A program made the translations under genes and the position numbers. The notes under the pieces are model-generated. The model was not told the origin of the DNA. It worked only from the letters and a program-made list of their open reading frames with translations, and made no database searches. A stretch of DNA of 44,526 bases from contig JAQVHQ010000027.1 in the NCBI GenBank assembly GCA_028696165.1, forward strand, positions 1 through 44,526, given 5' to 3'. Positions 32,935 to 43,400 of this stretch are shown one piece after another (positions within the stretch are counted from its first letter, which is position 1; each line of letters starts with the position of its first letter). The stretch comes from Lachnospiraceae bacterium. Its GTDB lineage: Bacteria; Bacillota; Clostridia; Lachnospirales; Lachnospiraceae.

Positions 32935-33262
32935 TCAGGAATTGATTGAGGAATGCTATAAGACCATGTATCAGGGCATGATAGACAAAGATAGAGATAC
33001 ACTTAATTCTGTGTTGGATAGTTCTTTTGTTCTGGTACATATGACAGGAATGCACCAGCCGAAACAGGAGTTTATACGGGCTGTAGAGAATGGCACATTG
33101 AATTATTACTCAGCAGGCCACCAGAGCATCACAGTAGATGTACATGGAGATAGAGCATCGCTTGATGGCAGGAGTATGGTAAATGCAGCTGTATTTGGTG
33201 GCGGACCTCATACATGGAGACTGCGTCAACGGATAGAACTTGTAAAGAAGGATGACACATAG
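32927..33262 (+). CDS. NTF2-like (SnoaL/DUF4440) protein (111 aa)
   Basis: Cone-shaped alpha+beta NTF2-like fold inferred from the N-terminal helix LIEECYKTMYQGMIDKDRDTL, the DSSFVLVHMTG strand-turn and the later VDVHGDRASLDG and WRLRQRIELVKK strands. The start is GTG 32927, because AGGAGG is 8 bp upstream and longer frames overlap the previous gene too far. It may bind a small hydrophobic molecule or be an enzyme in the flavodoxin operon; no catalytic residue set is evident. Confidence 0.75.
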   Translation: MNDQELIEECYKTMYQGMIDKDRDTLNSVLDSSFVLVHMTGMHQPKQEFIRAVENGTLNYYSAGHQSITVDVHGDRASLDGRSMVNAAVFGGGPHTWRLRQRIELVKKDDT

Positions 33263-33309
33263 ATCAAACAATTAAGTGAATAATAACTGCATAGTATCAT
33301 AAGATAATT

Positions 33310-33353
33310 AAGTAAAAGTACACACAATGCCATATTAGTGTGTACTTTTACTT
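33310..33353. terminator. Strong bidirectional terminator hairpin
   Basis: A 16-bp perfect stem (33310-33325 with 33338-33353) around a 12-base loop, with flanking A and T runs. Confidence 0.85.
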
Positions 33354-33455
33354 TAAAATATGATTGACTTGATAGAGATTTAGAATTATAATTAAAGCAA
33401 ATATACACATGAAGTATATTTTGTGTGTATAAATACTTAAATGGAGTTGGTTATA

Positions 33456-33998
33456 ATGGTATTGACCTATAAAGATTGTATAGAAAGATATGGCAGTGAT
33501 TATTTACTAAAAAAAGAAATTTCAGAAGGAAGACTTTTTCAAAAAGAAAAGGGGATATATTCTTTGCAAAAATCATGTTCTGAATTAGAAATTATTAGTA
33601 TAAAATATCCACGTTCTGTATTTACAGGAGAAAGTGCATTTTATTATCATTCACTTACAGATGTGATACCGGATTACTATTATCTTGCAACACTTAGAAC
33701 AGGCAGTAGAATAAGGGATAAAAGAGTGAAACAGTCTTTCCTAAAGAGTGAGATTTTTGAGATGGGAAAGACAAAAATACAGCGTAATGATGTGGAGATA
33801 AATATTTACAGTATAGAGCGGATGCTGATTGAACTTATGCGTTTTAGAAGTAAATTACCATTTGATTACTATAAGGAAATCATTTCTAATTACAGAAATA
33901 AGGTTGAGATGATGGATATTGCACTGGTTGAGGAATATGCGGATAAATTTAAGAATGCAGATAAAATAATGGATATGATACAGATGGAGGTTTTGTGA
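33456..33998 (+). CDS. AbiEi-like antitoxin of a type IV toxin-antitoxin pair (180 aa)
   Basis: Transcriptional-regulator-like antitoxin (COG5340 type). The N-terminal winged-helix region covers CIERYGSDYLLKKEISEGRLFQKEKGIYSL, and the central block YPRSVFTGESAFYYHSLTDVIPDYY is characteristic. Start 33456 follows GGAG; a start at 33441 is less likely. It overlaps the toxin gene by 1 bp of an ATGA-type junction, the usual coupling. In known AbiE systems the antitoxin represses the operon and prevents the nucleotidyltransferase from acting. Confidence 0.85.
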   Translation: MVLTYKDCIERYGSDYLLKKEISEGRLFQKEKGIYSLQKSCSELEIISIKYPRSVFTGESAFYYHSLTDVIPDYYYLATLRTGSRIRDKRVKQSFLKSEIFEMGKTKIQRNDVEINIYSIERMLIELMRFRSKLPFDYYKEIISNYRNKVEMMDIALVEEYADKFKNADKIMDMIQMEVL

Positions 33999-34498
33999 TG
34001 AACTTAATGGATGAAGTGGGTAAGATAAGGAACGAAGGATATAGTGAGGCAAATGCAGAAGCGAAATTATGCCAGGATATTATTATTAGCGCAATTTCGA
34101 AAAGCAGTTTAAACCGCAATGTCACGATTAAGGGTGGTGTTGTAATGAGAAGTTTATCTGGTGAAGTCAGACGTGCAACGCAAGATATTGATCTGGACTT
34201 TATCAGATATTCAATATCAGAAGAGTCCATTAAGTTATTTGTGGAAAAGCTTAACTGCTTGGATGGATTAAAACTAAGGATTGCACCACCAATAGAAGAA
34301 CTTAAGCATCAGGACTACAAGGGGAAAAGAATACATATTGAAGTGTCTGATACAGAGTGCAATGTACTTTCGTCGAAGATGGATATTGGGGTACATAAAG
34401 ATCTTGATATCGAACAAGAAGAGTATGGAAAAAGATATTTCGGTAATAATTACCCCAAATATCTTTTAGGACCCATTGGGCACTTAATCAAAGGATAA
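33998..34498 (+). pseudogene. AbiEii-like nucleotidyltransferase toxin, C-terminally truncated (166 aa)
   Basis: The N-terminal nucleotidyltransferase core is present: VTIKGGVVMRSLSGEVRRATQDIDLDF with the GG/S and D-x-D catalytic motif. Full-length family members are about 250-300 residues, but here the frame stops after YLLGPIGHLIKG, where the family usually continues into the KFGxxxTRFKDxxD region. A CAAGGTGCCTGACACC repeat begins 17 bp after the stop, so the end may have been lost with a recombination event. Toxicity is uncertain; the antitoxin appears whole. Confidence 0.75.
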
Positions 34499-34514
34499 CC
34501 TTCGGACTCGTCCA

Positions 34515-34530
34515 CAAGGTGCCTGACACC
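34515..34530. repeat. GGTGCCTGACACC repeat, copy 1
   Basis: CAAGGTGCCTGACACC is an imperfect palindrome that reappears as CAAGGTGCCTGACCCC near 35963 and as CAAAGATACCTGACCCC near 37161. This kind of motif is often found at ends of small mobile or repetitive elements. Confidence 0.45.
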
Positions 34531-34549
34531 AAAAATTCTATTTAAATGA

Positions 34550-34591
34550 GTAATGAAAAACGAGGGTAAAAATACCCTTGTTTTTCATTAC
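34550..34591. terminator. Terminator-like hairpin after truncated toxin gene
   Basis: GTAATGAAAAAC with AGGGTA pairs with TACCCT and GTTTTTCATTAC, giving an 18-19 bp stem with one mismatch around an A-rich loop. Confidence 0.75.
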
Positions 34592-34596
34592 CATCC

Positions 34597-34625
34597 TTTA
34601 CTTTATCATGTAACCGATGTATAAT
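34597..34625 (+). promoter_or_regulatory. SigA-type promoter before DUF4143 ATPase
   Basis: TTTACT (34597-34602), a 17-bp spacer, then a perfect TATAAT (34620-34625); start codon 55 bp further on. Confidence 0.6.
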
Positions 34626-34679
34626 TTTGAAAAAGAAGGGTAAAACTACTCTTGGATTTCAATGTACGGAGGCAGCTAT

Positions 34680-35933
34680 ATGTTAATCAGTAGAGATAAA
34701 TACTTAAATGCATTAAAGATCAGAGTGAATAATCATATGGTCAAGGTTATTACTGGTATCAGAAGATGCGGTAAATCATACCTTGTGTTTAAAATATTTT
34801 ACAATTACTTGCTAGAGAATGGTGTGCCAGAAGATCACATCATTAAAATCGAATTAGATCAAAGAAAGAATAGGGAGTACAGAGATCCAGATAAAATTCT
34901 TGATTATATTGATTCCTTAATCACAGACGACAAACAATATTATATTTTACTGGACGAAGTGCAGATGCTGAAAGAATTTGAGGAAGTATTAAATTCACTT
35001 TTGCATATTGACAATGTTGATGTATATGTAACTGGAAGTAATTCTAAGTTTTTATCCAAGGATATTATCACGGAATTCAGAGGACGTGGTGATGAAGTGC
35101 ATGTTTATCCCTTATCATTTAAAGAGTTTATGGAAGCCTATGATGGTGACGAATACAAAGGATGGGCAGACTATGTTACCTCTGGTGGACTTCCGTTAAC
35201 TGTTACTATGAAAACTGACGAACAGAAAGCACAGTATCTTAGTACATTGTTTGATGAAACATATATAAAGGATATTATTGAACGAAATCATATTGAAAAA
35301 GTCCAGGAATTGAATGACTTAATTAATGTGATAGCCTCTACAATTGGGGCGTTATCCAATCCATCCAAAATAGAAGCTACATTTAAAAGTGTGATTCAAT
35401 CAGACATAAGCTTAAATACCATTAGACAATACATCGAATATTTAAAAGATGCATTTGTGATTAATGAGGTGCAAAGATATGATGTTAAAGGAAGAAAATA
35501 TATTGGAACACCGGTGAAATACTATTTTGAAGATATAGGACTGCGTAATGCCAGATTGGGATTTAGACAAGTGGAAGAAACGCATCTTATGGAAAATATT
35601 ATTTATAATGAACTTAGAATGCGCGGTTTTCAGGTAGATGTTGGTGTAGTGCAAAAAAGGGAAAAGAATGAGGCTGGCGTGTTTACGAAAAAACAGTTGG
35701 AGATTGATTTTATCGCTAATCAAGGTAGTAAAAAATATTATATACAATCCGCTTATAGTATCCCTGATGCAGAAAAGATGAAGCAGGAAAAAGCATCTTT
35801 GATAAATGTAAATGATTCTTTTAAGAAGATTATTGTTGTGAAAGATGTAATCAATGTTCGACATGACGAAGATGGAATTACAATCATGAGTGTGTACGAT
35901 TTCCTATTGCAAGATAACAGTATGGAAATGTAG
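34680..35933 (+). CDS. AAA-family ATPase with DUF4143 domain (417 aa)
   Basis: The N-terminal AAA domain (about 1-170) has Walker A GIRRCGKS (residues 26-33), Walker B YYILLDEVQ (88-95) and sensor-like YVTGSNSKFL. The C-terminal DUF4143 part (about 190-400) includes the YFEDIGLRNARLGFRQ block, ENIIYNELRMRGFQVDVG and a nuclease-fold-like EIDFIA. Such proteins are widespread accessory genes in anaerobes with unknown function. GGAGG precedes ATG 34680. It stands alone between a truncated toxin and a helicase, flanked by the CTGAC-CCC repeats, so the block may be mobile. Confidence 0.92.
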   Translation: MLISRDKYLNALKIRVNNHMVKVITGIRRCGKSYLVFKIFYNYLLENGVPEDHIIKIELDQRKNREYRDPDKILDYIDSLITDDKQYYILLDEVQMLKEFEEVLNSLLHIDNVDVYVTGSNSKFLSKDIITEFRGRGDEVHVYPLSFKEFMEAYDGDEYKGWADYVTSGGLPLTVTMKTDEQKAQYLSTLFDETYIKDIIERNHIEKVQELNDLINVIASTIGALSNPSKIEATFKSVIQSDISLNTIRQYIEYLKDAFVINEVQRYDVKGRKYIGTPVKYYFEDIGLRNARLGFRQVEETHLMENIIYNELRMRGFQVDVGVVQKREKNEAGVFTKKQLEIDFIANQGSKKYYIQSAYSIPDAEKMKQEKASLINVNDSFKKIIVVKDVINVRHDEDGITIMSVYDFLLQDNSMEM

Positions 35934-35962
35934 ATGTCAGGTAATAAAACAATTGAGAAGTC

Positions 35963-35983
35963 AAGGTGCCTGACCCCGAAAAA
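35963..35983. repeat. CCTGACCCCGAAA repeat, copy 2
   Basis: TCAAGGTGCCTGACCCCGAA lies between the ATPase and helicase genes. The third copy, TCAAAGATACCTGACCCCGAA (37160-37180), lies just after the helicase, so the two flank that gene in the same direction. Confidence 0.6.
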
Positions 35984-36022
35984 TACATGCTCTGCGAAGC
36001 ACATTATAGAAAGAGTGAAAAT

Positions 36023-37153
36023 ATGAATTTTAACGAAATGAAACTAATGAAACCCATCCTTCGTGCCATTGAGGAGGCAGGATACCAAAGTCCCTCCCCC
36101 ATCCAGGAGCAGACCATTCCAAGTCTGTTAGAAGGGCGTGACCTGCTAGGCTGTGCCCAGACCGGAACAGGGAAGACAGCAGCATTTGCACTGCCCATCG
36201 TGCAGATTCTTGCCCGGAACAAGAGCCAGAGTATCCGTGGGTTGATTCTGACACCCACCAGAGAACTCTGTATTCAGATTCAGGATAATATCAAGCAGTA
36301 CAGCACATATACATCCGTAAAGTCAGGGGCAATCTTTGGCGGCGTGAGCCAGAATCCACAGGTAGCAATGCTGAAAAAGGGTGTTGATTTCTTAGTCGCA
36401 ACCCCGGGAAGATTAATTGATCTGATGGATCAGGGCTATATAAAGTTAGATAAAATCGAAATCTTTGTGATGGATGAAGCAGACCGTATGCTGGATATGG
36501 GCTTTATGAAGGACATCAATCGTATCACGAAGCTGCTGCCAGCTAAGAAGCAGACCCTTCTGTTTAGTGCGACCATGCCGCCGGATATTGAAAAGCTTGC
36601 CCAAAATATGCTGAAAAATCCAGCCGTTGTGAAGGTAAGACCTACGGTAAATGCTGTGAAGAAAGTGAAGCAGAGTGTTTACTATGTGGATAAACCCAAC
36701 AAGATATTGCTGTTATCTTCCCTGCTGAAGCAAAAAGATGTGGATAACGCAGTGGTATTCACCAATACTAAGTATGGGGCAGACAAAATCGTAAAGAAGC
36801 TTGCCAAGGATAAAATCACTGCGGTGGCGATTCATGGAGATAAAGGACAGACCACAAGACAGAAGGCGTTGAATGATTTTAAGGATGGCAAGGTGAAGGT
36901 GCTGATCGCAACGGATATTGCAGCCAGAGGAATTGATGTACCGGAGTTGTCCCATGTATTTAATTATGATATTCCAGCGGTTCCAGAGACCTATGTACAT
37001 AGAATCGGAAGAACGGGCAGAGCCGGCAAGGGTGGAACCGCCATCAGCTTCTGCAATTATACAGATTTAGAACACTTTAAGGATGTGAAGAAGCTGGTGG
37101 GCAGACCCATCGAGGAAATGAAATCCAAGTGGCCCATGGAGATTATGGAATAA
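36023..37153 (+). CDS. DEAD-box RNA helicase, RhlE-like, short (376 aa)
   Basis: All helicase motifs are present in order: Q motif PSPIQEQTIP, I AQTGTGKT, Ia PTRELCIQ, II DEAD, III SATMP, IV VVFTNTK, V IATDIAARGID and VI HRIGRTGRAG. The protein ends soon after motif VI and lacks the basic C-terminal tail of typical RhlE/CshA proteins. Start 36023 has only a weak ribosome site (GAAAGAG); the longer frame from 35966 runs into the repeat and is unlikely. Likely roles are RNA unwinding in ribosome assembly, RNA decay or cold stress. Confidence 0.94.
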   Translation: MNFNEMKLMKPILRAIEEAGYQSPSPIQEQTIPSLLEGRDLLGCAQTGTGKTAAFALPIVQILARNKSQSIRGLILTPTRELCIQIQDNIKQYSTYTSVKSGAIFGGVSQNPQVAMLKKGVDFLVATPGRLIDLMDQGYIKLDKIEIFVMDEADRMLDMGFMKDINRITKLLPAKKQTLLFSATMPPDIEKLAQNMLKNPAVVKVRPTVNAVKKVKQSVYYVDKPNKILLLSSLLKQKDVDNAVVFTNTKYGADKIVKKLAKDKITAVAIHGDKGQTTRQKALNDFKDGKVKVLIATDIAARGIDVPELSHVFNYDIPAVPETYVHRIGRTGRAGKGGTAISFCNYTDLEHFKDVKKLVGRPIEEMKSKWPMEIME

Positions 37154-37159
37154 AATACG

Positions 37160-37213
37160 TCAAAGATACCTGACCCCGAAATGTTCTGCACCGAAACGTT
37201 ATTGCCGAAATGT
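37160..37213 (+). repeat. CCTGACCCCGAAA repeat copy 3 with three CCGAARYGT units
   Basis: After the third copy of the CTGACCCC element, CCGAAATGT (37176), CCGAAACGT (37191) and CCGAAATGT (37205) recur at 14-15 bp spacing. The 254-bp stretch up to the adhesin gene shows no gene; an A/T-rich promoter region follows. Confidence 0.45.
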
Positions 37214-37407
37214 GCAAGTTTACGCAGTTTAAATGTGTTGAAATCATTGAAAGACAGCAAAAAAAAGAGTAAAATGACATTATATGTAAAACGAGCGCAG
37301 ACTCAAAAAATATTCATTCAATATAAATTCCAGTATCAAAGAACGAATGCTAGAGAATAGGCGGTTCTACGAATGTGGAACTTCCAAAGAGAAGAGAGGG
37401 GTACAGC

Positions 37408-40400
37408 ATGAAAAGACAAGAAATTCCAAAGAAAAAGAGAGGAATAGCAAAGAGGGGGCTAGCTTTGCTACTGGCTGTTGCTATGATGGGTAATGGCAAC
37501 ATCGCTTCCATCCCAGTGTTAGCTGCGGATGCAGTAACTCAGGAGGAGACTTCGATTACACCAGATGAGAATACGGTGGTAACCCCAGATTCTGATACAA
37601 CAACCGAAGTGGTTACCGAAGAGGGAAAAGCAGGTACTACAGAGACAGAAGGTGTGGGAACAGAGATTCCAGCGGAGCCAGAAGCGACGACAGAACCAGC
37701 CACGGAAGACACTACGGTTCGCATGTCAAAAGACTGGACAAATGATGCCACACAGATGAATCTTTTGATTGCGTCTCTTGTATATAAGGAAACAGGTGCA
37801 GAAGCACCAGTTCAGGTTCTGGCAGTAAAGGATGAGGCAGGTGCGTACAGAGCTGATCTTACAGCTATGAATGCATACAACTTAGAGAGCCTCACCATAG
37901 AACTTGGATTTGATCTTGTTCCAGCTATTGCAGAGAAGCAGATTCAGCCTGGTGATACATTGACTTATACATTGCCAGTGAACATGCTCAACCTGACGGA
38001 TACAACAGAGCCGGTTGCAGTCATGAATCGTGACGTAGCCGATAACAATATCGAGCTTGCTGATCAGATTGCGACCTATGAGATTAAGGACAACGTAGTC
38101 AAAGTGACATTTACAGACGGGGTAAATGCAGAGACTGCCACTAACATCATAGGAAGGATCTCTCTTCCAATCACACTGAACACAGCAGCACTTAGCAGCG
38201 AGCAGACAACAGAAGCAACATTCGCACTTCAGACAAATGAGAAGCAGGCAGTGAATACTTCCTGCGTGATTACTTTGCCACAAGCTGCAGCGACGGAAAC
38301 AACAGAAGATGCAGATGCAATAGACACACCAGTTACAGATGGGGCTGTCACTGATGAAAATGATGTAACGGATGAAGCAGAGAAAGATGCTGACGTAGAT
38401 ACAGTAGATGAAAATACAGTAGATAAAAATATAGATGAGAGTAATCAAGATAATGCAGATGCTGACTCTATTATAGAAGAAACAGACAAAACGCAGGAAG
38501 AAGTAGCGGTCACAGAAGATAGTGCAAGTAATTCCTTTGTGGAAGGAATCAAAGCGATTCCAAGAAGAGTGGCATCATTCTTCTCTTCTTTGTTTGCAGC
38601 GAAAGCAGCTACAACTGCAACAAAAACAGATATCAAAAATCCAACAGATGGAATTACGAATATCCGATTAACGATTTCTAATAATTCAGAAGGATATACA
38701 CATGATACAACCGATGAAAACGCAAAAGTGAATCTTGGACTTAAGATTACTGCTGATAATGATTATCTTCTGAATCAATTGAGCACTACAATTCAGATAT
38801 TACCAGGATACCCAGAATATTCGGAGGATGACTATGCAACTTACGATGATTATCTTGATGCAGTGGATGAGTTCTTAAATGCAAATAAAGAATCACTTCC
38901 TCAGGTTGCATATACATTAGATCTTGGAAGTACGAGTGACTTTATTTTGCCAGCTGAAATCGACGAGGATACGGAAGTTCCACTTAGGGATGAATTTTAT
39001 GATGTAATTGCAAATTATACGATAAAAGAAGTTGATGGAAGATACAAGATGGAAATAAAGATGGAACCAATCGTCTTTAACCGTAGCTTAGATCCGATTT
39101 CTTATAATTTGGAATATAGTGTAGATGCAGAAAAAATCAATGAAGGAGATAGCAAATTTGTTGAATACAAAGATGGCGAAGTGATCCTGACGGATAAACC
39201 AAATAGTGGAGAAGGTGGAGAGAATCCACCAGCAACTCCTGACTATACAATCGAAAAAGATGCGCCATCTTCCGTAACTTCACCATACATTGATTATGAG
39301 ATTCATGTTCAGACAAATAATGATAAAACATTACTGGGCAGTACAGGAGAAGGTATGGTTTTTGAAGATCAGATACCGGAAGGGCTGGTTTTTGATTCCA
39401 TCGAATTTTATTGTGTAGTTAATGGTGTGGAGCAGCCATATGTTACAGAGCCAGATGACGTATCAATAGAAGATGGAAAGATCTATTATAACTATAAACG
39501 TGTTCATGATTATACGGAAGCTGTAATTAAAATCCGTCTTCGCCTTGACGATGAAAATTATGCAGCATATATGGAATCTGGTGTTTTCGATAAGAAATTC
39601 GACAATCAGGCTGCTTTCTATGATAGTGCAACTCCAGATGACAAGGTGTATTCCAACACAACATCAACTGATATGAAGCTCCAGATGCTGGACAAGGATG
39701 GAATTGCTGCCGGGTTAAATGGCAGCCGTTTCCAGTGGAGCATCGAAGCGAATACGAATACAGGTGGTGTAGCCAATGAATGGAATATTGATACCTTTGT
39801 AATAGATAAGTTAAACTTAAAAGCACATACATATGAGAAGAACACCGGTGTTCAGTATTATGCGGATGGAAAGTATGCAGAGACCAGAACGATTCAGGAC
39901 ATTGACGAACTTGGTTTAAGCGATGAAGATAAGAATGCATTAATTAAGGCTTATCAAAGCTATGCAGACGACACAGGTGCAGCAGGAAGTACATTAGCTG
40001 CGATTTTTGAGAAATACGGAATGGTGAATCCAATCAGCTTTTCTGTAAATGCTGATCCAGTTTCAGGAGGAAAAAACGGTACAGAAATATCTGCAGATGC
40101 AGAACAGATTATGATTATTCCGTTCAATCAGTATACGGATAAAGATGTACAGTTCAAATACTATACCGATGCGAATTACAAGGCACAGGGATATGCAAGT
40201 CTGGATGAATGGATTGCAGCAGCAAGTGCTGGCACAGGTGCTGAAGTCACCATGGACAATGATGCGACTCTGGCCTGGAAGTGGAACTTTGAGGGAACTG
40301 GTCCAGAACCATGGAATCCACCTTCTTTTACTGGTTCTGTTTCCAAGACTCATACGACCCATATTGTATTAGGGGAGAAGTCTGCGCAGAATTATGATGC

Positions 40401-43400
40401 AGATACACAGACCCAGAGCTGGGTAGTTAAGGTAAATGAGTTCGGTGTCAATATGACCAATACAGTGATTACCGATACATTTGCGAAGAGTACCTACTCC
40501 TTAGATGAAGGCAGTGTCCGTTATATCAAATATGATAATGCAACAGGACGCGTGCTAGATCAGGGTGAAGTATCAAATAAAACCGTTACAAGTGATGACG
40601 AGAACACGACACTTACCATAAATCTAGGCACTGTAAATAAAAGTGAGTATTATGAAATTTATTTTGATACGAAGGTAATAGATGGAAGTATCCTTGGAAC
40701 GCAGGGTGTCGAAAAAACACTTTCTAATAATGTGACAATCAATGCTAACGTTGCAGGACAGCCAGCAGAGACCAAAACTACAGCGGATAAGAAGATCACA
40801 ACTACTTTAATCAAAAAAGATGTGGTTCAGAATTTTAGTTACGCAGATCATTCTATCGGATGGCAGATTACAGTAAATCCAAATCACATTCCATTAGAGA
40901 ATGGTGTAGTAACTGACCCTCTGCCAGAAGGAAATGGATTTGCATCCATAGAAGCTGCAACACTAACAAAAAAGAATGAGGATGGAACCACCACAGAGGT
41001 AAGTTCAACACTTACTGACAAAACAGGAACAAGTGGAACTATTACGTTTGCCGATGGAACGTCTGTAACATGGAACGTAACAGATAATACTACAGAGAGT
41101 GGCTACAGCAAAGATACCTTGAAATTCACGTTGCCACCAACTGGTAGTGATGAGGATGCAACTTACTCTTTCCAGGTAAAGACCGTCATGGATCAGCAAT
41201 ATATCGATGATAACCTGAAAACAAATACGGATAATGTATCCGTGGATAATAAGGCAACTTTGAATGGAACGGTTTATTCGGTCCCAGTTGTGGCGGATGA
41301 TGCAGCGGATGCTGTTGCTGAATTAGAAAAACCACAGATTACAAAAGAGGGTACCTACGATGCCGAAGATGGAAAAATCAGTTGGATGGTTGTTCTTAAT
41401 AAAGAAAAAGCTGATTTATCGGGAATGGTATTAAAAGAAGAATTATCATCTGTATTGGAATTAGATATAGATACTGTTAAGTTGTATTATACAGATCAAG
41501 TCAGTGCGGATGGAACCGTTGATACGGATACTGCTAGTATGACCGAAGTATCTAAAGAGGATCAAGAAGAGAAGTTTTTAATTGTACCATCATATGAGGG
41601 CTTTTCCATTACAGTACCGGATGATGACACATACAGACATCAGGTATTGGTGGCTACGTTTGACACTTATCTAACTGATGATGCGACTAAGAGTGATATC
41701 CAGAATCAAGTGAAACTATATATTGGTGAGGAGGAAGCTCAGGAATCTAATACTTCTGATGGTGGCATGACGGATGATTATGATGTAGAAGATCATGTTG
41801 GTTCATCAAAACGTCCAATGTTATTGGTAAACAAAACCAGTAGTACAGATGGAAAGCCGTTCCCATTGGAAGGAGCTACTTATGAAATCAAGCCATATAA
41901 TGTAGATAGCCAGGGTAACCTTACAGAGAATACTACCATTGCACCGAAACATGTAAGTACGAAAGCAACAGGAAATGCTGCATTTGTAAATCTTGCACCA
42001 AATGTTGTTTATGCACTATATGAGACAAAAGCACCAGCTGGATATGCAGTTGATCCGAAAGCTACATATTACCGTTTTACCAATTCGGATTCGACAAGCG
42101 TATCCGAAGATTATACTCTTGACGGTGAAGTCATTGAGGTAAATGTAATAGCACAGAATGCAGGAAAGTACTCTGCAGAGACAATCCGAAAAACAGATAA
42201 CTTGGAGATTGAGGATAACTCGGTTAGCTTTAAAAAGGTAGGACCTGATGGTACTACACCGCTAAATGGCGCTAAGTTCCAGTTAGAACGTTATATTGGA
42301 ACAGAATTAAAAACTTTTGAGTCTAATGCGAGTGTAGATGGCGTAGTTACCTTTACCGGTGTTGACCCAGGTAATTACGTACTCAGAGAAATTGAAAGTG
42401 GATCTGTCGGTATGCAATCTGGTGCCACGTTTGATGTAACATTAGCAGCAGATGCAGATGGTAATTTAAGCTTTACAAAGTTCGAGGGAACGAGTGAACT
42501 GGCAACTGTTTCAGCAACTGACAATACCTATACAGTAATAGATAAGCAGACAACCGGTACGATCCGAATTCGTAAAGTAGATGCCAACGCAACTGGTAAA
42601 GGCCTTTCCGGTGGAGCATTTGATCTGTACGCAATTCCGGCGACTGGTGATGCTGTAAAAGTTAATGAGACAGCAGTTGCAGCAGATGCAGACGGCTATG
42701 TAACCTTTGAAAAGGTTCCATATAACTATTTTGATGCAAATGCAGAAAATCCAAGTGCATATGAAATCAGCGAGGTAAGTGCTCCGGTCGGTTATACACT
42801 TACGGATACACCACTTAGCATAACTGCTGATATGATTACAAAAGCAGCAAGTGCAGGAACAGAAGAGAATGGGTATGTGAATTCCTTCAATGTTGATGTC
42901 GAGAACACGGTATTTACGGATGCAGAGAAAACACAGCTGACTATGACCAATACCAGAGCCAATGCAGTTGTTAAAATCAAGAAGACTTTCTTAAATGGAG
43001 CACCTGATTTTACCGGTATGACCCAGGAAGAAATCGATGCAGAACTTACGCGGTATCAGTTCACGCTGAATTATGCAGGTCAGGATGGTTACCGGGATGA
43101 TTATGACAGCTGGGACAGTGATTTCTATGTTGCAATAGGAACCTTGAAGTATAGCGAAACAGATGGTTTTCAGATTGTTTTCGATACTGCGGGCCGAAAG
43201 CCCGGACAACCTCCGCTTCCTTATGGAACGTATAATCTTGTAGAGTATATATATACAACGGTGGAAGGCGCTACAACACATAGAGGCGAGGCTGATGCCA
43301 GGTTTATGGCACAGAATATGATAATTTCAGAAAAAGATTGGGTTTTAACTGAGGATGGTACCTATGAGGCTGATATTCAAATTGAAAACAAATTTCGGAC

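Noticed and set aside
38540-38640. Second signal peptide inside the giant adhesin (PRRVASFFSSLFAAKA)
   Set aside because: It is in the middle of a continuous frame and too polar after the hydrophobic part; may be a remnant of a domain fusion but not supportable.
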